A stretch of DNA of 64,000 nt from contig JAEOSH010000006.1 of NCBI GenBank assembly GCA_016840465.1, positions 14,771 through 78,770 on the forward strand, in the 5' to 3' direction. Below, in pieces: positions 43,570-51,995 of this stretch. Each line of letters begins with the position of its first letter. Position 1 is the stretch's first letter. A model generated the notes under the pieces. That model made no database searches and was not told the DNA's origin. It worked only from the letters and a program-made list of their open reading frames with translations. This stretch comes from Candidatus Baldrarchaeum yapensis. GTDB lineage: Archaea; Asgardarchaeota; Baldrarchaeia; Baldrarchaeales; Baldrarchaeaceae. The translations under genes were made by a program, and so were the position numbers.

Positions 43570-44946
43570 ATGGGTCAAGTGAAGATAACGTTCTACGGCG
43601 GTGTTGGTGAAATAGGCGGAAATAAAATACTGGTAGAAGATAAAGGATACGATGTACGGCTTCTCTTAGATTTTGGTAAATCCTTTAAAATAGCATCACA
43701 GTATTACCAATTTCCGATCGATTACCCTTCAAGCCTAGATGAGTTGCTCGATCTTGGTGCAATTCCACAGATAGAAAACCTTTATACGAGAGAGTTTTTG
43801 GCACGAAGGAATGGAGATGTCGGGGGAGAGGAGGAGCCTCCGGTTGACGCGTGTTTGATATCCCACGCACACATGGATCACGCACAATACATATCTCTCC
43901 TAAATAGAAAAATACCGGTATATGTGAGCGAGTGCTCATACAGCATTCTCACTGCGGCAGATCAGATATGGCGAACACGGCTAGAGACAAATTTTTCCGG
44001 AATAAAATTTGAAGTATTCAAAAATGGCCAGAAAATAAAAGTTGGAAATTTAGAGATAAAGGCTCTTTACGTCGATCATAGCATTCCTGGGGCGTCCGCG
44101 TTCATACTCTACACCAGTGAGGGGCCATTGGCGTACACGGGCGACTTCAGACTTCATGGAACTTTTGAAACTCTAACAAGCGCTTTTATTGACGCTTTGA
44201 GAATGGAGGAGAAGATAATTGCGCTAATATTTGAATCTACGTCGATATTTCGAAGCAGGATGCAAAGTGAAAGGAACGTCGAGGACTCCGCGGGGATACT
44301 TGCAAGTGCGTGTAGAGGGCTCGTAATAGCAGATTTCTCATCAACCGATTTCTTCAGATTCCAGACATTTTACAAGGTTGCACGTAAATGTGGAAGAGAG
44401 ATTGTAATTACTGAGAGGTTTGCAAAGATTGTAGAGGCAATAAACCAGTACCCCGAGTACAGGTGGCCGGGTTTAAGATCCTCCGGAGACATAAGGATAA
44501 TCCCAGATGCGCAACGGAGGGAAAGATGGAGAGAGGAGATGCGTAGAAGATTTCCCGACCTATATATAAATTGGGATGAAGTGCGCAAAAATCCACAAAA
44601 GTACATATTTTGTACATCTTATAACAGTGTTCGCGACCTGAGAACAATAAAACCGGAGCCAGGATCAATTTACATACTGAGTTCGAGCGAACCCTTCAAT
44701 GAGGAGCGCGAACTTGCGTTTGAAAAGTTGTTAAACTGGCTGGAAAAGTTAAATGTGCCGATGTACCGTATTCACGCCAGTGGCCATGCAACACCTCACG
44801 AAATCCAACAACTTGTGCACGAGACCCGTCCTAAAGTGATAATACCAATACATACCGAGTATCCTGCCGTCATTGCAGGATTTCTGCAAGGCCTTTCCGA
44901 GAAATCTCTTATACCCGAAAAGGGAATAACATACGAAATACAATAA
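43570..44946 (+). CDS. RNase J-like beta-lactamase-fold ribonuclease
   Basis: About 458 residues. The metallo-beta-lactamase signature HAHMDHAQY is near residue 100, GDFR (LAYTGDFRLHG) supplies a bridging Asp, and later there is ASGHATPHEI and PIHTEYP, the beta-CASP and MBL histidines. This fits RNase J, a 5'-3' exonuclease and endonuclease in archaea. The ATG start is preceded by AAGGTGA; the upstream GTG 43561 overlaps the sirtuin stop. Sirtuin-nuclease pairing could point to acetylation control, which is speculation. The next gene is on the opposite strand, one base from the stop. Confidence 0.82.
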   Translation: MGQVKITFYGGVGEIGGNKILVEDKGYDVRLLLDFGKSFKIASQYYQFPIDYPSSLDELLDLGAIPQIENLYTREFLARRNGDVGGEEEPPVDACLISHAHMDHAQYISLLNRKIPVYVSECSYSILTAADQIWRTRLETNFSGIKFEVFKNGQKIKVGNLEIKALYVDHSIPGASAFILYTSEGPLAYTGDFRLHGTFETLTSAFIDALRMEEKIIALIFESTSIFRSRMQSERNVEDSAGILASACRGLVIADFSSTDFFRFQTFYKVARKCGREIVITERFAKIVEAINQYPEYRWPGLRSSGDIRIIPDAQRRERWREEMRRRFPDLYINWDEVRKNPQKYIFCTSYNSVRDLRTIKPEPGSIYILSSSEPFNEERELAFEKLLNWLEKLNVPMYRIHASGHATPHEIQQLVHETRPKVIIPIHTEYPAVIAGFLQGLSEKSLIPEKGITYEIQ

Positions 44947-44947
44947 T

Positions 44948-45235
44948 TCATCGCTTCAAATTGCCATTTAATGCTCTACTCTTTATTACCCTTACCCCCA
45001 ATGGGGTTCTCTTTAGAAATATTTTCTCCCCATCGCGCTCCGCAACCACGTACATCTCATTACAGTCAAAGACCTCCTTCATCTTGTTGAACAGAGCCTC
45101 TATAAATATCGCAAGCATTCTTAGATCCTGGTCATCGGTGCTTTCTGTTATGAAGGGAAACTCTTCCACCCCATTCTTTTGTGGCTTGGATGATTTGTCC
45201 GACACCGCTGGTATCCCCAACAGATCGTTAATCAA
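44948..45235 (-). CDS. Small unrecognised protein
   Basis: 95 residues from a TTG start. The N-terminal third is polar and proline/serine-rich. The C-terminal part (LRMLAIFIEALFNKMKEVFDCNEMYVVAERDGEKIFLKRTPLGVRVIKSRAL) could be a small alpha/beta domain of roadblock type, but this is a weak impression. It is one base from the end of the RNase J-like gene, convergent. No clear ribosome site is seen, so it may not be a real gene. Confidence 0.4.
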   Translation of the reverse strand: MINDLLGIPAVSDKSSKPQKNGVEEFPFITESTDDQDLRMLAIFIEALFNKMKEVFDCNEMYVVAERDGEKIFLKRTPLGVRVIKSRALNGNLKR

Positions 45236-45331
45236 TAACCCGTTATATCCATATTCCTAATTTGCTAAGGTGGCATATCTGATGTTCCACCCGCTATTGC
45301 ATCATTCCATCGACAAAAAGTGTAAGGGTGA

Positions 45332-47302
45332 ATGCGGATGGTTACGGATGTTGATAGTATTTTCTCGACATTATATGGTGAAATTTCCGGGATAAGGGCG
45401 AAGGACTTCGTCTCCGAAATTTCTAGGTATCACAGAATACAGGCGTCGCCGGGATATCGAAAAGCCGCAGAATTCATCCTAGATACGCTTAAAAAGCACG
45501 GAATAGACACAAAAATTCTGAGTTTTGAATCCAACGGGCGAAAGAAATATTTAGAGTTTCTATCCCCCATGGGCTGGGAAGCCACTCATGCAATTCTGGA
45601 AATGGTTGAACCTAGGAGAGAGAAACTCGTTGATTACACCGAACATCCGATATCTCTGGTTGCGTTTTCGGGAGGAACGCCAAAAGGTGGGGTGACAGCC
45701 GAGGTCACTTACGTGGGACCTGGTATAGAAGATAGGAATTATGACGGGATTGATGTTAAAGGGAAGTTCGTCTTGGCATATGGCGAGCCCCGTAGAGTCT
45801 TTAAAAAGGCCGTTATTGAGCGAGGAGCCATCGGGCTTATATTTTTCAGGAGAGGGGTTGCTGAGCAGGACGCTATTCCATATAGATCCCTATGGCCGTC
45901 GGCCGACGAGATTTACAAATTAGTCCCCGCATTCTCCGTATCTAAAAGGACAGCTGAGAGGATAATATCACTAATAGAAAGAGGAGAAAGGGTGAAAGTG
46001 AGGGCGGAGGTGAATGTTAAGTTTTTCGAAAGTAGCCTAGACATCATTACTGCCGTCCTGCCAGGCGAGGTGGAAGAGGAAGTTGTTCTGATAGCACACT
46101 TATGTCATCCTAAACCTTCTGCAAATGACAACGCTTCCGGGTCAGGACTGCTACTTGAGATCGCGTGCACATTAAAGAGGCTCATGGACGCGGGATTATT
46201 GAAACTTAAACGGGCGGTAAGATTTTTCTGGGTACCAGAATATACAGGAACGGCAGCCCTTCTTTCGGAGGGCATAAAAAATATTGGAAAAATCAGAGCA
46301 GTGATAAATCTTGATATGGTCGGAGAAGATCAGTCGCAATGCGGATCGGTTCTCTCAATAGTCAGTTCGCCAATGTCTGTCCCGTCGTTTCTAACATTCC
46401 TTATAGAATCGCTGGTGGAACGTTCCGCAAAGGAGAAATTAAAACAATTTGGCGCTGTAGATTCGTTATATTCGTTCAGGTTCAAGAGGACGCCGTTTGT
46501 TTGGGGAAGCGACCACGAAGTTTTCTCGTGTTCGGACTTCAAAATACCATCTGTTGCGCTGATATGCTGGCCGGACAGATACTATCATTCGAGTTTCGAT
46601 ACTGCGGACAAGGTCGATCCGCAAATTTTGAAGCATATTGGCGCCGCAGTAGCAACAGCGACCATCATCTGCGCATCGTCATCACAAGAAATAGGCCTCT
46701 GGGTGCTACCACGTGTGATGAGAGGTATTATGAGCGTATTGGGATCCATCGAGGAGAAAGCGCTGGCAATAAAGGATCCGAAGACGTACCGCCTGATGTA
46801 TGAATCACTTGATGTTTACGAAAAGTGGGCACTTGGAACCTTACACTCGATCTTGACAATGTTCGATGGTGAAGTTTTAAAGAAATGCGTTATGGAGAGC
46901 GAAACTGAAATTAAGAATGCAATTTCGAAAATCAGGAGAAGGTTTCTAATAGTAGCCGAGGGGCGGGGATGGCCCATCACGGATGTGGAACTTACAGAGG
47001 AGGAACGTGAGGCATTAGAACGTGTCTACATCAAGAAATTCAGGGGACCTCTGCCTTTAAGATATTTGAGAGAGCACCCTAAGGATGGAAGAGCCCTATG
47101 GTATCTGAGAAAAATAGAATCTGATGACCCGATAATTTCCCAGATATCAGAAATGCTAAACCTCATGGACGGCACAAAGTCGCTCTACGACATCTATGTG
47201 ACGCTAATAGCAGAATACGGAAAATCAAACCTGAGAGAATTGATCGAAATATGTAACGATCTCGAAGAACTGGGACTCATAGAAAAAGTTGGGAAGAAGT
47301 AG
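45332..47302 (+). CDS. M28-type zinc aminopeptidase with PA domain and C-terminal winged helix
   Basis: 656 residues. A PA-type insert (VTYVGPGIEDRNYDGIDVKGKFVLAYGEPRRVFKKAVIERGAIGLIFF) precedes the M28 core: H256-x-x-H-P...N-D266-N (zinc ligands), VPEYTG (~300, general base/metal Glu), NLDMVGED (~325) and the final YHSSFDTADKVDP His (~417). The C-terminal ~80 residues (MDGTKSLYDIYVTLIAEYGKSNLRELIEICNDLEELGLIEKV) look like a winged helix, as in DUF4910-type aminopeptidases. There is no signal peptide, so it is likely a cytosolic peptidase. ATG 45332 follows AAGGGTGA. Confidence 0.83.
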   Translation: MRMVTDVDSIFSTLYGEISGIRAKDFVSEISRYHRIQASPGYRKAAEFILDTLKKHGIDTKILSFESNGRKKYLEFLSPMGWEATHAILEMVEPRREKLVDYTEHPISLVAFSGGTPKGGVTAEVTYVGPGIEDRNYDGIDVKGKFVLAYGEPRRVFKKAVIERGAIGLIFFRRGVAEQDAIPYRSLWPSADEIYKLVPAFSVSKRTAERIISLIERGERVKVRAEVNVKFFESSLDIITAVLPGEVEEEVVLIAHLCHPKPSANDNASGSGLLLEIACTLKRLMDAGLLKLKRAVRFFWVPEYTGTAALLSEGIKNIGKIRAVINLDMVGEDQSQCGSVLSIVSSPMSVPSFLTFLIESLVERSAKEKLKQFGAVDSLYSFRFKRTPFVWGSDHEVFSCSDFKIPSVALICWPDRYYHSSFDTADKVDPQILKHIGAAVATATIICASSSQEIGLWVLPRVMRGIMSVLGSIEEKALAIKDPKTYRLMYESLDVYEKWALGTLHSILTMFDGEVLKKCVMESETEIKNAISKIRRRFLIVAEGRGWPITDVELTEEEREALERVYIKKFRGPLPLRYLREHPKDGRALWYLRKIESDDPIISQISEMLNLMDGTKSLYDIYVTLIAEYGKSNLRELIEICNDLEELGLIEKVGKK

Positions 47303-48238
47303 TTAGGTGGGAGAAGGAAGAATAACTCGCATGCCAACGGTGCTCAGCACAAATTTTTCCCTAAGTTCCGTTGAAATTCTACTTATGGCCTTAAAGCCGG
47401 TGCAATGCATCGGTATTATGTAAGTTGGATCTATCTCCCTGAACATCTCGATGGTCTTATTAATCGTAGTATCTGGAGCCCCGCTCAGATGGAATCCTCC
47501 TATCACCGCATACACCTTTTTAGTTCCCGTAATTTTTTGCGCGTGCAATATCGTATTTATTATGCCAGCGTGCGCGCATCCCGATATTACAACCAATCCC
47601 TCCTTCCTTAGGCGTATCACTAAAGATTGGTCGTCAAGTATTTCATCCCTTACAAGTTTATCGTCCTTTATCGTATACATCACTGGAAATCCTTTCTCAA
47701 AATCGGTGGTCCGTTCAACTTCCCCTGTTGTTGTTGTTCCGGGTGCAAGTTGTACGGGGGACTTTGTTATCATCAATTTTGCCCCCAAGGACTTCAACTT
47801 CTCGGGGTCGAGTATCATGGGTCCTCGGGTATTCCCGTTCGGAAGTATTACGTACTTTGGCAAGAAAACATCCGGATGCGCAACAAAGGTGACGGGCTTA
47901 CCTATTTTCTTAAGCACATCCTCTAACGCGCCATAGTGATCTAAATGTCCATGACTGAGAAAGAAGAAGTCGACCTCTCTGAAGTTAACGCCTAACTTCT
48001 CAGCATTATATGGGACCCCTACTCTCGTGAGCCCTGCGTCCATGAGTATAGTTCGACATCTATCCCCCCTGAACACCTTAATTAGTAGTGAAAGTCCGTG
48101 CTCTGCAATCAACTGTTCTGAGAGCTCAGCCACGTATCTTTTCACTGGCGGAACGCTTGGAACCAGAACATCCGCGTAGTTATCCATTAAAACAAGTATT
48201 TCTACCCTATCGGCATCTCCCAGCAACAACACCTTCAC
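47303..48238 (-). CDS. MBL-fold dihydropterin-type synthase (MJ0301-like)
   Basis: 311 residues of the metallo-beta-lactamase family near MJ0301, which forms 7,8-dihydropterin 6-methyl phosphate for methanopterin biosynthesis. Motifs are FFLSHGHLDHYGALEDVL (HxHxDH), VISGCAHAGIINTI, IGGFHLSGA and PMHCTGFKA. The start is GTG 48238, close behind GAGAGGAG. A 16-base palindrome lies about 32 bases upstream, between an A/T-rich box and the start. If the organism uses folate-like C1 carriers, other uses are possible. It converges on the peptidase end with no gap. Confidence 0.82.
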   Translation of the reverse strand: MKVLLLGDADRVEILVLMDNYADVLVPSVPPVKRYVAELSEQLIAEHGLSLLIKVFRGDRCRTILMDAGLTRVGVPYNAEKLGVNFREVDFFFLSHGHLDHYGALEDVLKKIGKPVTFVAHPDVFLPKYVILPNGNTRGPMILDPEKLKSLGAKLMITKSPVQLAPGTTTTGEVERTTDFEKGFPVMYTIKDDKLVRDEILDDQSLVIRLRKEGLVVISGCAHAGIINTILHAQKITGTKKVYAVIGGFHLSGAPDTTINKTIEMFREIDPTYIIPMHCTGFKAISRISTELREKFVLSTVGMRVILPSPT

Positions 48239-48262
48239 CTCCTCTCAAGAAGTCAATTATTT

Positions 48263-48278
48263 TTGAGCATATGCTCAA
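48263..48278 (-). promoter_or_regulatory. 16-base palindrome before the MBL gene, operator candidate
   Basis: TTGAGCATATGCTCAA is a perfect palindrome centred about 32 bases before the GTG start at 48238. A TTTTAAAT-like box (48279-48286) lies just upstream. In archaea a site between the TATA box and the start often blocks transcription, so this is a plausible operator. Confidence 0.4.
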
Positions 48279-48528
48279 TTTAAAATCTCCACCCAGATGT
48301 CGCTGGTATTCAAACTCCTGAGTCGCACATTACAAAGAATGTGTAATGCTCGGACAATCATGCACCAACAGATGTGACTCGCAATAATGAGAGCAACATG
48401 CTTAAGAATAGAATTAAAAATCGTTTTTTAAGCAATTTGACGTAAAAATTGTACGCTAAGACCGATTAAAAGGTCTGATGATTTTTGACGCAATCCGCCG
48501 CAAACAACGCATCATTAAGAAAATGCAT

Positions 48529-48580
48529 TTATCTACTTATGAGTAGTCTACTATAAAGTAGACTACTCATAAGTAGATAA
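48529..48580. promoter_or_regulatory. 52-base inverted repeat with central TATA box
   Basis: Two 24-base arms (48529-48552 and 48557-48580) are perfect reverse complements around the four-base centre ATAA. The centre reads CTACTATAAAGTAG, giving a TATA box 35-36 bases before the ATPase ATG at 48590. The arms carry ACTTATGAGT and its complement ACTCATAAGT, the same motif as in the palindrome at 25356, though in the opposite order. A GGGG ribosome site follows at 48581-48584. Confidence 0.85.
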
Positions 48581-48589
48581 GGGGATGAC

Positions 48590-50011
48590 ATGCAGAATCA
48601 CGCTTTTATCAATAGAGAGAAGGAACTCTCCGTTCTGCATGAGCGGTTTAAAACATCCCGTGCTGAGCTCATAGTGGTGTACGGAAGAAGACGCGTGGGG
48701 AAGACCACAATACTAAAGGAGTTCCTGAAAAGAGTAGGTGGAGTGTATTTCCTCGGCAGACAAGAATCGGAATTAGATCAGTTGCGCAGGTTTTCCTCGA
48801 TACTTGCAAGATACTTCGGAGACAAGTTCTTAGAAAAGAGTCCATTTACGAACTGGGATGGACTTTTTGAGTACCTTGCCAGCAAGGCTGAGAATCAACG
48901 AGTAGTGGTGATATTCGATGAGTTTCCGTATATGGTTTCTAGTTGCCCTAAACTGCCATCAATATTGCAGGACTTCTGGGATAACAGATTATCATATACG
49001 AAGATCTTCATAGTACTTTGCGGCTCCAGCATCGGAATGATGGAGGAGATAATCGGTGGTAAAAGCCCACTTTACGGTAGAAGAACCGGACAACTACGTA
49101 TAGGTCCCCTTAAATTCTCTGATGTCCGGAAGTTTTTTCCTAAGTACACATTTAGAGACCAAATAACTGTATATGCCGTTTTGGGCGGGACTCCCGCATA
49201 TCTCGTCCAATTTGATACTCAAAAGAATATCATGTCAAACATCGAGGAGAACGTACTAAGGACAGATGCATTCCTTTATCAGGACCCTCTCTTCGTGCTC
49301 AGGGAAGAAATAGAAGAACCGCGGTTCTATTTCTCAATACTTAAAGCAATAGCCTATGGCGCAACGCGTCTGTCAGACATAATTAATCTCACAGGCCTAG
49401 GGAAGGGATTGGTTTCAAAATATATTGCAACACTAATAGACCTAGATCTAATTAAGCGTGAAGTTCCTGTCACAGAGAAACACCCCGAAAAGTCCAGAAA
49501 GGGAATTTACAAAATAAAAGACCACTTTTTCAGATTCTGGTTCCGTTTCATATATCCTCACATGGAAGAAATTGAACTTGGCGACACAAAGTTCATAATC
49601 GACACTATAGAGCGCAACCTCCAAGAGTTCGTAGCTCCTGTGTTTGAAGAAATCTGCATGGAGGCCCTTAAGATTCTTAACTTAAAAAATAAACTGCCAA
49701 CTCGTTTTTTACAGTTCGGAAAATGGTGGAATAGAGGAGAAGAGATAGACATAGTTGCATTAGATCCTCGCACAAAATGCATGCTGGTCGCAGAATGTAA
49801 ATGGAGCACAAAACCAGTTTCTGCATCAGAACTCGGTAGGCTTGTTGAAAAAGCAGAACTTGTGGAGTGGATGAACGACACTAGGAAAACCTTCTATGCA
49901 TACTTTTCCTCGGGCGGCTTTACAAAATCAGCATATAGTGTTGCACAAGAATACAACATCTTTACATTTGATCTAGAAAAACTGGAGAAAATTTTCAGTA
50001 ATAAAGTTTAG
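48590..50011 (+). CDS. Archaeal P-loop ATPase fused to a DUF234 nuclease-like domain, copy 2
   Basis: 473 residues, paralogue of the gene at 25414. Walker A is G32-R-R-R-V-G-K38-T, Walker B is VVIFDEFP (D110/E111), and the sensor strand is IVLCGSSIGMM. A winged helix follows (YGATRLSDIINLTGLGKGLVSKYIATLIDLD), then the DUF234 domain (HFFRFWFRFIYPHMEEIE) with E-I-D387 and A-E402-C-K404, a PD-(D/E)XK pattern. The start is ATG 48590, after GGGG. Its promoter is a 52-base TATA-centred inverted repeat, as in copy 1. Function of this family is unknown. Confidence 0.88.
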   Translation: MQNHAFINREKELSVLHERFKTSRAELIVVYGRRRVGKTTILKEFLKRVGGVYFLGRQESELDQLRRFSSILARYFGDKFLEKSPFTNWDGLFEYLASKAENQRVVVIFDEFPYMVSSCPKLPSILQDFWDNRLSYTKIFIVLCGSSIGMMEEIIGGKSPLYGRRTGQLRIGPLKFSDVRKFFPKYTFRDQITVYAVLGGTPAYLVQFDTQKNIMSNIEENVLRTDAFLYQDPLFVLREEIEEPRFYFSILKAIAYGATRLSDIINLTGLGKGLVSKYIATLIDLDLIKREVPVTEKHPEKSRKGIYKIKDHFFRFWFRFIYPHMEEIELGDTKFIIDTIERNLQEFVAPVFEEICMEALKILNLKNKLPTRFLQFGKWWNRGEEIDIVALDPRTKCMLVAECKWSTKPVSASELGRLVEKAELVEWMNDTRKTFYAYFSSGGFTKSAYSVAQEYNIFTFDLEKLEKIFSNKV

Positions 50012-50191
50012 AAATCCAATGGGGAAGAAATTGCCGTAGGCGGGCCCTTCCGATGTCGTAGTATGCTTAGTCGCAATGCTACTTTAAAGGAATAGGATAA
50101 AAATCATAAGTGTGATATTTCCCTAAAGTTCCATAAATCTGCACCGCATCCTACGCACCGATTCACGGAAAGAATCCCCGAAGTGATTCCC

Positions 50192-51640
50192 ATGAGCGAT
50201 GAAAAGAAGAAAGAGGAGGCAAAATATCTGTTTAATGTCCCCAAATCGGACTTCTCGCGATGGTACGAGGAGATTTTAGAGAAGGCGGATATCATTGATA
50301 AGCGATACCCCGTAAAGGGAATGCTTGTATGGAAACCTTACGGGTTTAAGGCGTTGAAGCTTATGCGTAGAATAATGGAAGAGTTGCTGGATAAGTACGG
50401 TCATCAGGAAGCATACTTCCCAGCGCTAATACCCGAAGAGGTATTTGAGAAGGAGAGAGACTTCCTAGAGGGTTTCAGCGGAGAAACATTTGTCGTGGAG
50501 GGGACATTAACGAAGAAGTTAGGTCGGCGTCTGCTCCTTAGACCCACGAGTGAGACCGTGATGTATTACATGTTCAGTCAGTGGATAACCTCCCATAGGG
50601 ATCTACCCCTGAAAATCTACCAAACAGTAAACGTCTTCAGATATGAAACTGAACATACGCGTCCCATAATTAGGGTTCGCGAAATAATGAACTTCATAGA
50701 GGCGCATACCGCTCACGCAACACCAGAGGAGGCAGAGGCGCAAATAAAGGAAGGAATACAGATATATAAGAAATTCTTCGACCGCCTCTGCTTAGCATAC
50801 GTGATCTTACGAACTCCCAAGTGGGATACCTTTGCTGGCGCCGAGTACAACTACGACTTCTTCACGTTAATGCCCGACGGCCGTGCGATCGAAATGGGAT
50901 CCGTAATAAATCTTGGACAGAAGTTCGCAAAAGCCTTTGACATAAAATACATGAAGCCAGACGGAACGTACGAATACGTCTATCAGACGTGCTACGGAGT
51001 ATCCGAGAGAGCACTTGCAATAACGATCTCGATTCACGGAGATGATAGAGGAATAATATTCCCGAGCGAGATAGCACCCATACAGGTGATAATAGTCCCC
51101 GTTATATTCAAGGGAGAGCAAGAGGACGTTATGAAAAAGTGCTTAAGGTTGCGCGATGAACTAAGTAAGCACTTCCGAGTTGAGGTGGATTTGTCCGAAA
51201 AGACTCCGGGCTATAAGTATTACTACTGGGAAATGAAGGGAGTACCTGTCAGACTGGAAATAGGCCCTAGAGAAGTCAAAAACTATGAAGTGACGGTCGT
51301 CAGAAGAGATACAGGAGAGAAAAGAAGAGTACCCGATAGCGCGCTGGTAGAGGAAATAAAAAGGACCTTGGAGGACATAGACAGAAATCTGCGTAAAAAA
51401 GCGGAAGAATTTCTAATGAGTAGTATACGTGAAGTTTCATCACTCGAAGAGGTGCTGGCGCATATGAACGGAACACTAATAAAGGTACCATGGTGTGGTG
51501 ACGATGACTGCGGGATGAAAATAGAGGAGCGCACGGGACTTAAGGCGTTGGGTTACGATCCCGAGGAGGAATGCAAAAGAGACTGCGTGATTTGTCGAAG
51601 ACCGGGAAAGTACTACCTGTGGATTGGAAACAAATATTAA
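50192..51640 (+). CDS. proS: Prolyl-tRNA synthetase, archaeal/eukaryal type
   Basis: 482 residues. Class II core motifs: the motif 2 region RPTSETVMYYMFSQWITSHRDLPLKIYQTVNVFRYE, TAHATPEEAEAQ, and SIHGDDRGIIFPSEIAPIQVIIVPV at motif 3. The C-terminal zinc domain has CGDDDCGMKIEERT and CKRDCVICRRPGKYYLWIGNKY, with the typical Tyr end of archaeal enzymes. No bacterial INS domain is present. Starts are GTG 50183 or ATG 50192. It stands alone on its strand with 170 bases upstream. Confidence 0.95.
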   Translation: MSDEKKKEEAKYLFNVPKSDFSRWYEEILEKADIIDKRYPVKGMLVWKPYGFKALKLMRRIMEELLDKYGHQEAYFPALIPEEVFEKERDFLEGFSGETFVVEGTLTKKLGRRLLLRPTSETVMYYMFSQWITSHRDLPLKIYQTVNVFRYETEHTRPIIRVREIMNFIEAHTAHATPEEAEAQIKEGIQIYKKFFDRLCLAYVILRTPKWDTFAGAEYNYDFFTLMPDGRAIEMGSVINLGQKFAKAFDIKYMKPDGTYEYVYQTCYGVSERALAITISIHGDDRGIIFPSEIAPIQVIIVPVIFKGEQEDVMKKCLRLRDELSKHFRVEVDLSEKTPGYKYYYWEMKGVPVRLEIGPREVKNYEVTVVRRDTGEKRRVPDSALVEEIKRTLEDIDRNLRKKAEEFLMSSIREVSSLEEVLAHMNGTLIKVPWCGDDDCGMKIEERTGLKALGYDPEEECKRDCVICRRPGKYYLWIGNKY

Positions 51641-51866
51641 CGCTAGTCCGTTGCTACCTGCATTAAGCATTACTTTTATGGGGCCACGATCACTGCCAGA
51701 ATTATTGGATCCAGCAATTCATAAAATACATCAACTGGCACATTTCCACGCAAGACATACCGTTACGTAAGGTCTCCACCTTATCGCCCTAGTATTTCCT
51801 ACCATATGTCAATTGGAGCACCTCGGAATCGCTACCAGTTCGTAAATAGTTTCAAAACCTCATAAA

Positions 51867-51876
51867 AGTATATAAA
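51867..51876 (+). promoter_or_regulatory. TATA box of the KaiC-like gene
   Basis: AGTATATAAA at 51867-51876 is a strong archaeal TATA box. A transcript would start near 51898 and have a leader of about 98 bases before ATG 51996, containing much of the dyad that follows. Confidence 0.5.
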
Positions 51877-51882
51877 CCCATT

Positions 51883-51945
51883 AGGGAAGTGGGATCTATC
51901 GGTAAACCCGTAAATCACAGGTTGTTCCGACAGATACACTTCCCT
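51883..51945 (+). promoter_or_regulatory. Imperfect dyad downstream of the TATA box (operator or leader hairpin)
   Basis: AGGGAAGTG (51883-51891) pairs with CACTTCCCT (51937-51945), and the inner ATCTATCGG pairs with CCGACAGAT except for one mismatch. Together they make a stem of about 17 pairs with a bulge. The loop holds a shorter AACC/GGTT stem. Because it covers the expected transcript start, it could be a dimer operator or a structured leader. Confidence 0.45.
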
Positions 51946-51995
51946 GACATATTCGAGTATTAGTCCACACTTAAGCGTTCAGGGTTGATGCACCT

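Larger units (their letters stand above)
48239..48589. other. 351-base divergent region with several dyads
   Basis: No gene is seen. From left to right it holds a 16-base palindrome at 48263-48278, a 7-base stem CATTACA/TGTAATG at 48328-48348, a weak AGACC/GGTCT stem near 48457-48474, and the long TATA-centred palindrome of the ATPase-DUF234 gene at 48529-48580. AT-rich bases fill the rest. Confidence 0.5.
51641..51995. other. 355-base gap with promoter and dyad of the KaiC-like gene
   Basis: No gene or tRNA is visible. The right half carries a good TATA box at 51867-51876 and a 63-base imperfect inverted repeat just after it. The left half is featureless apart from moderate AT-richness. Confidence 0.5.
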
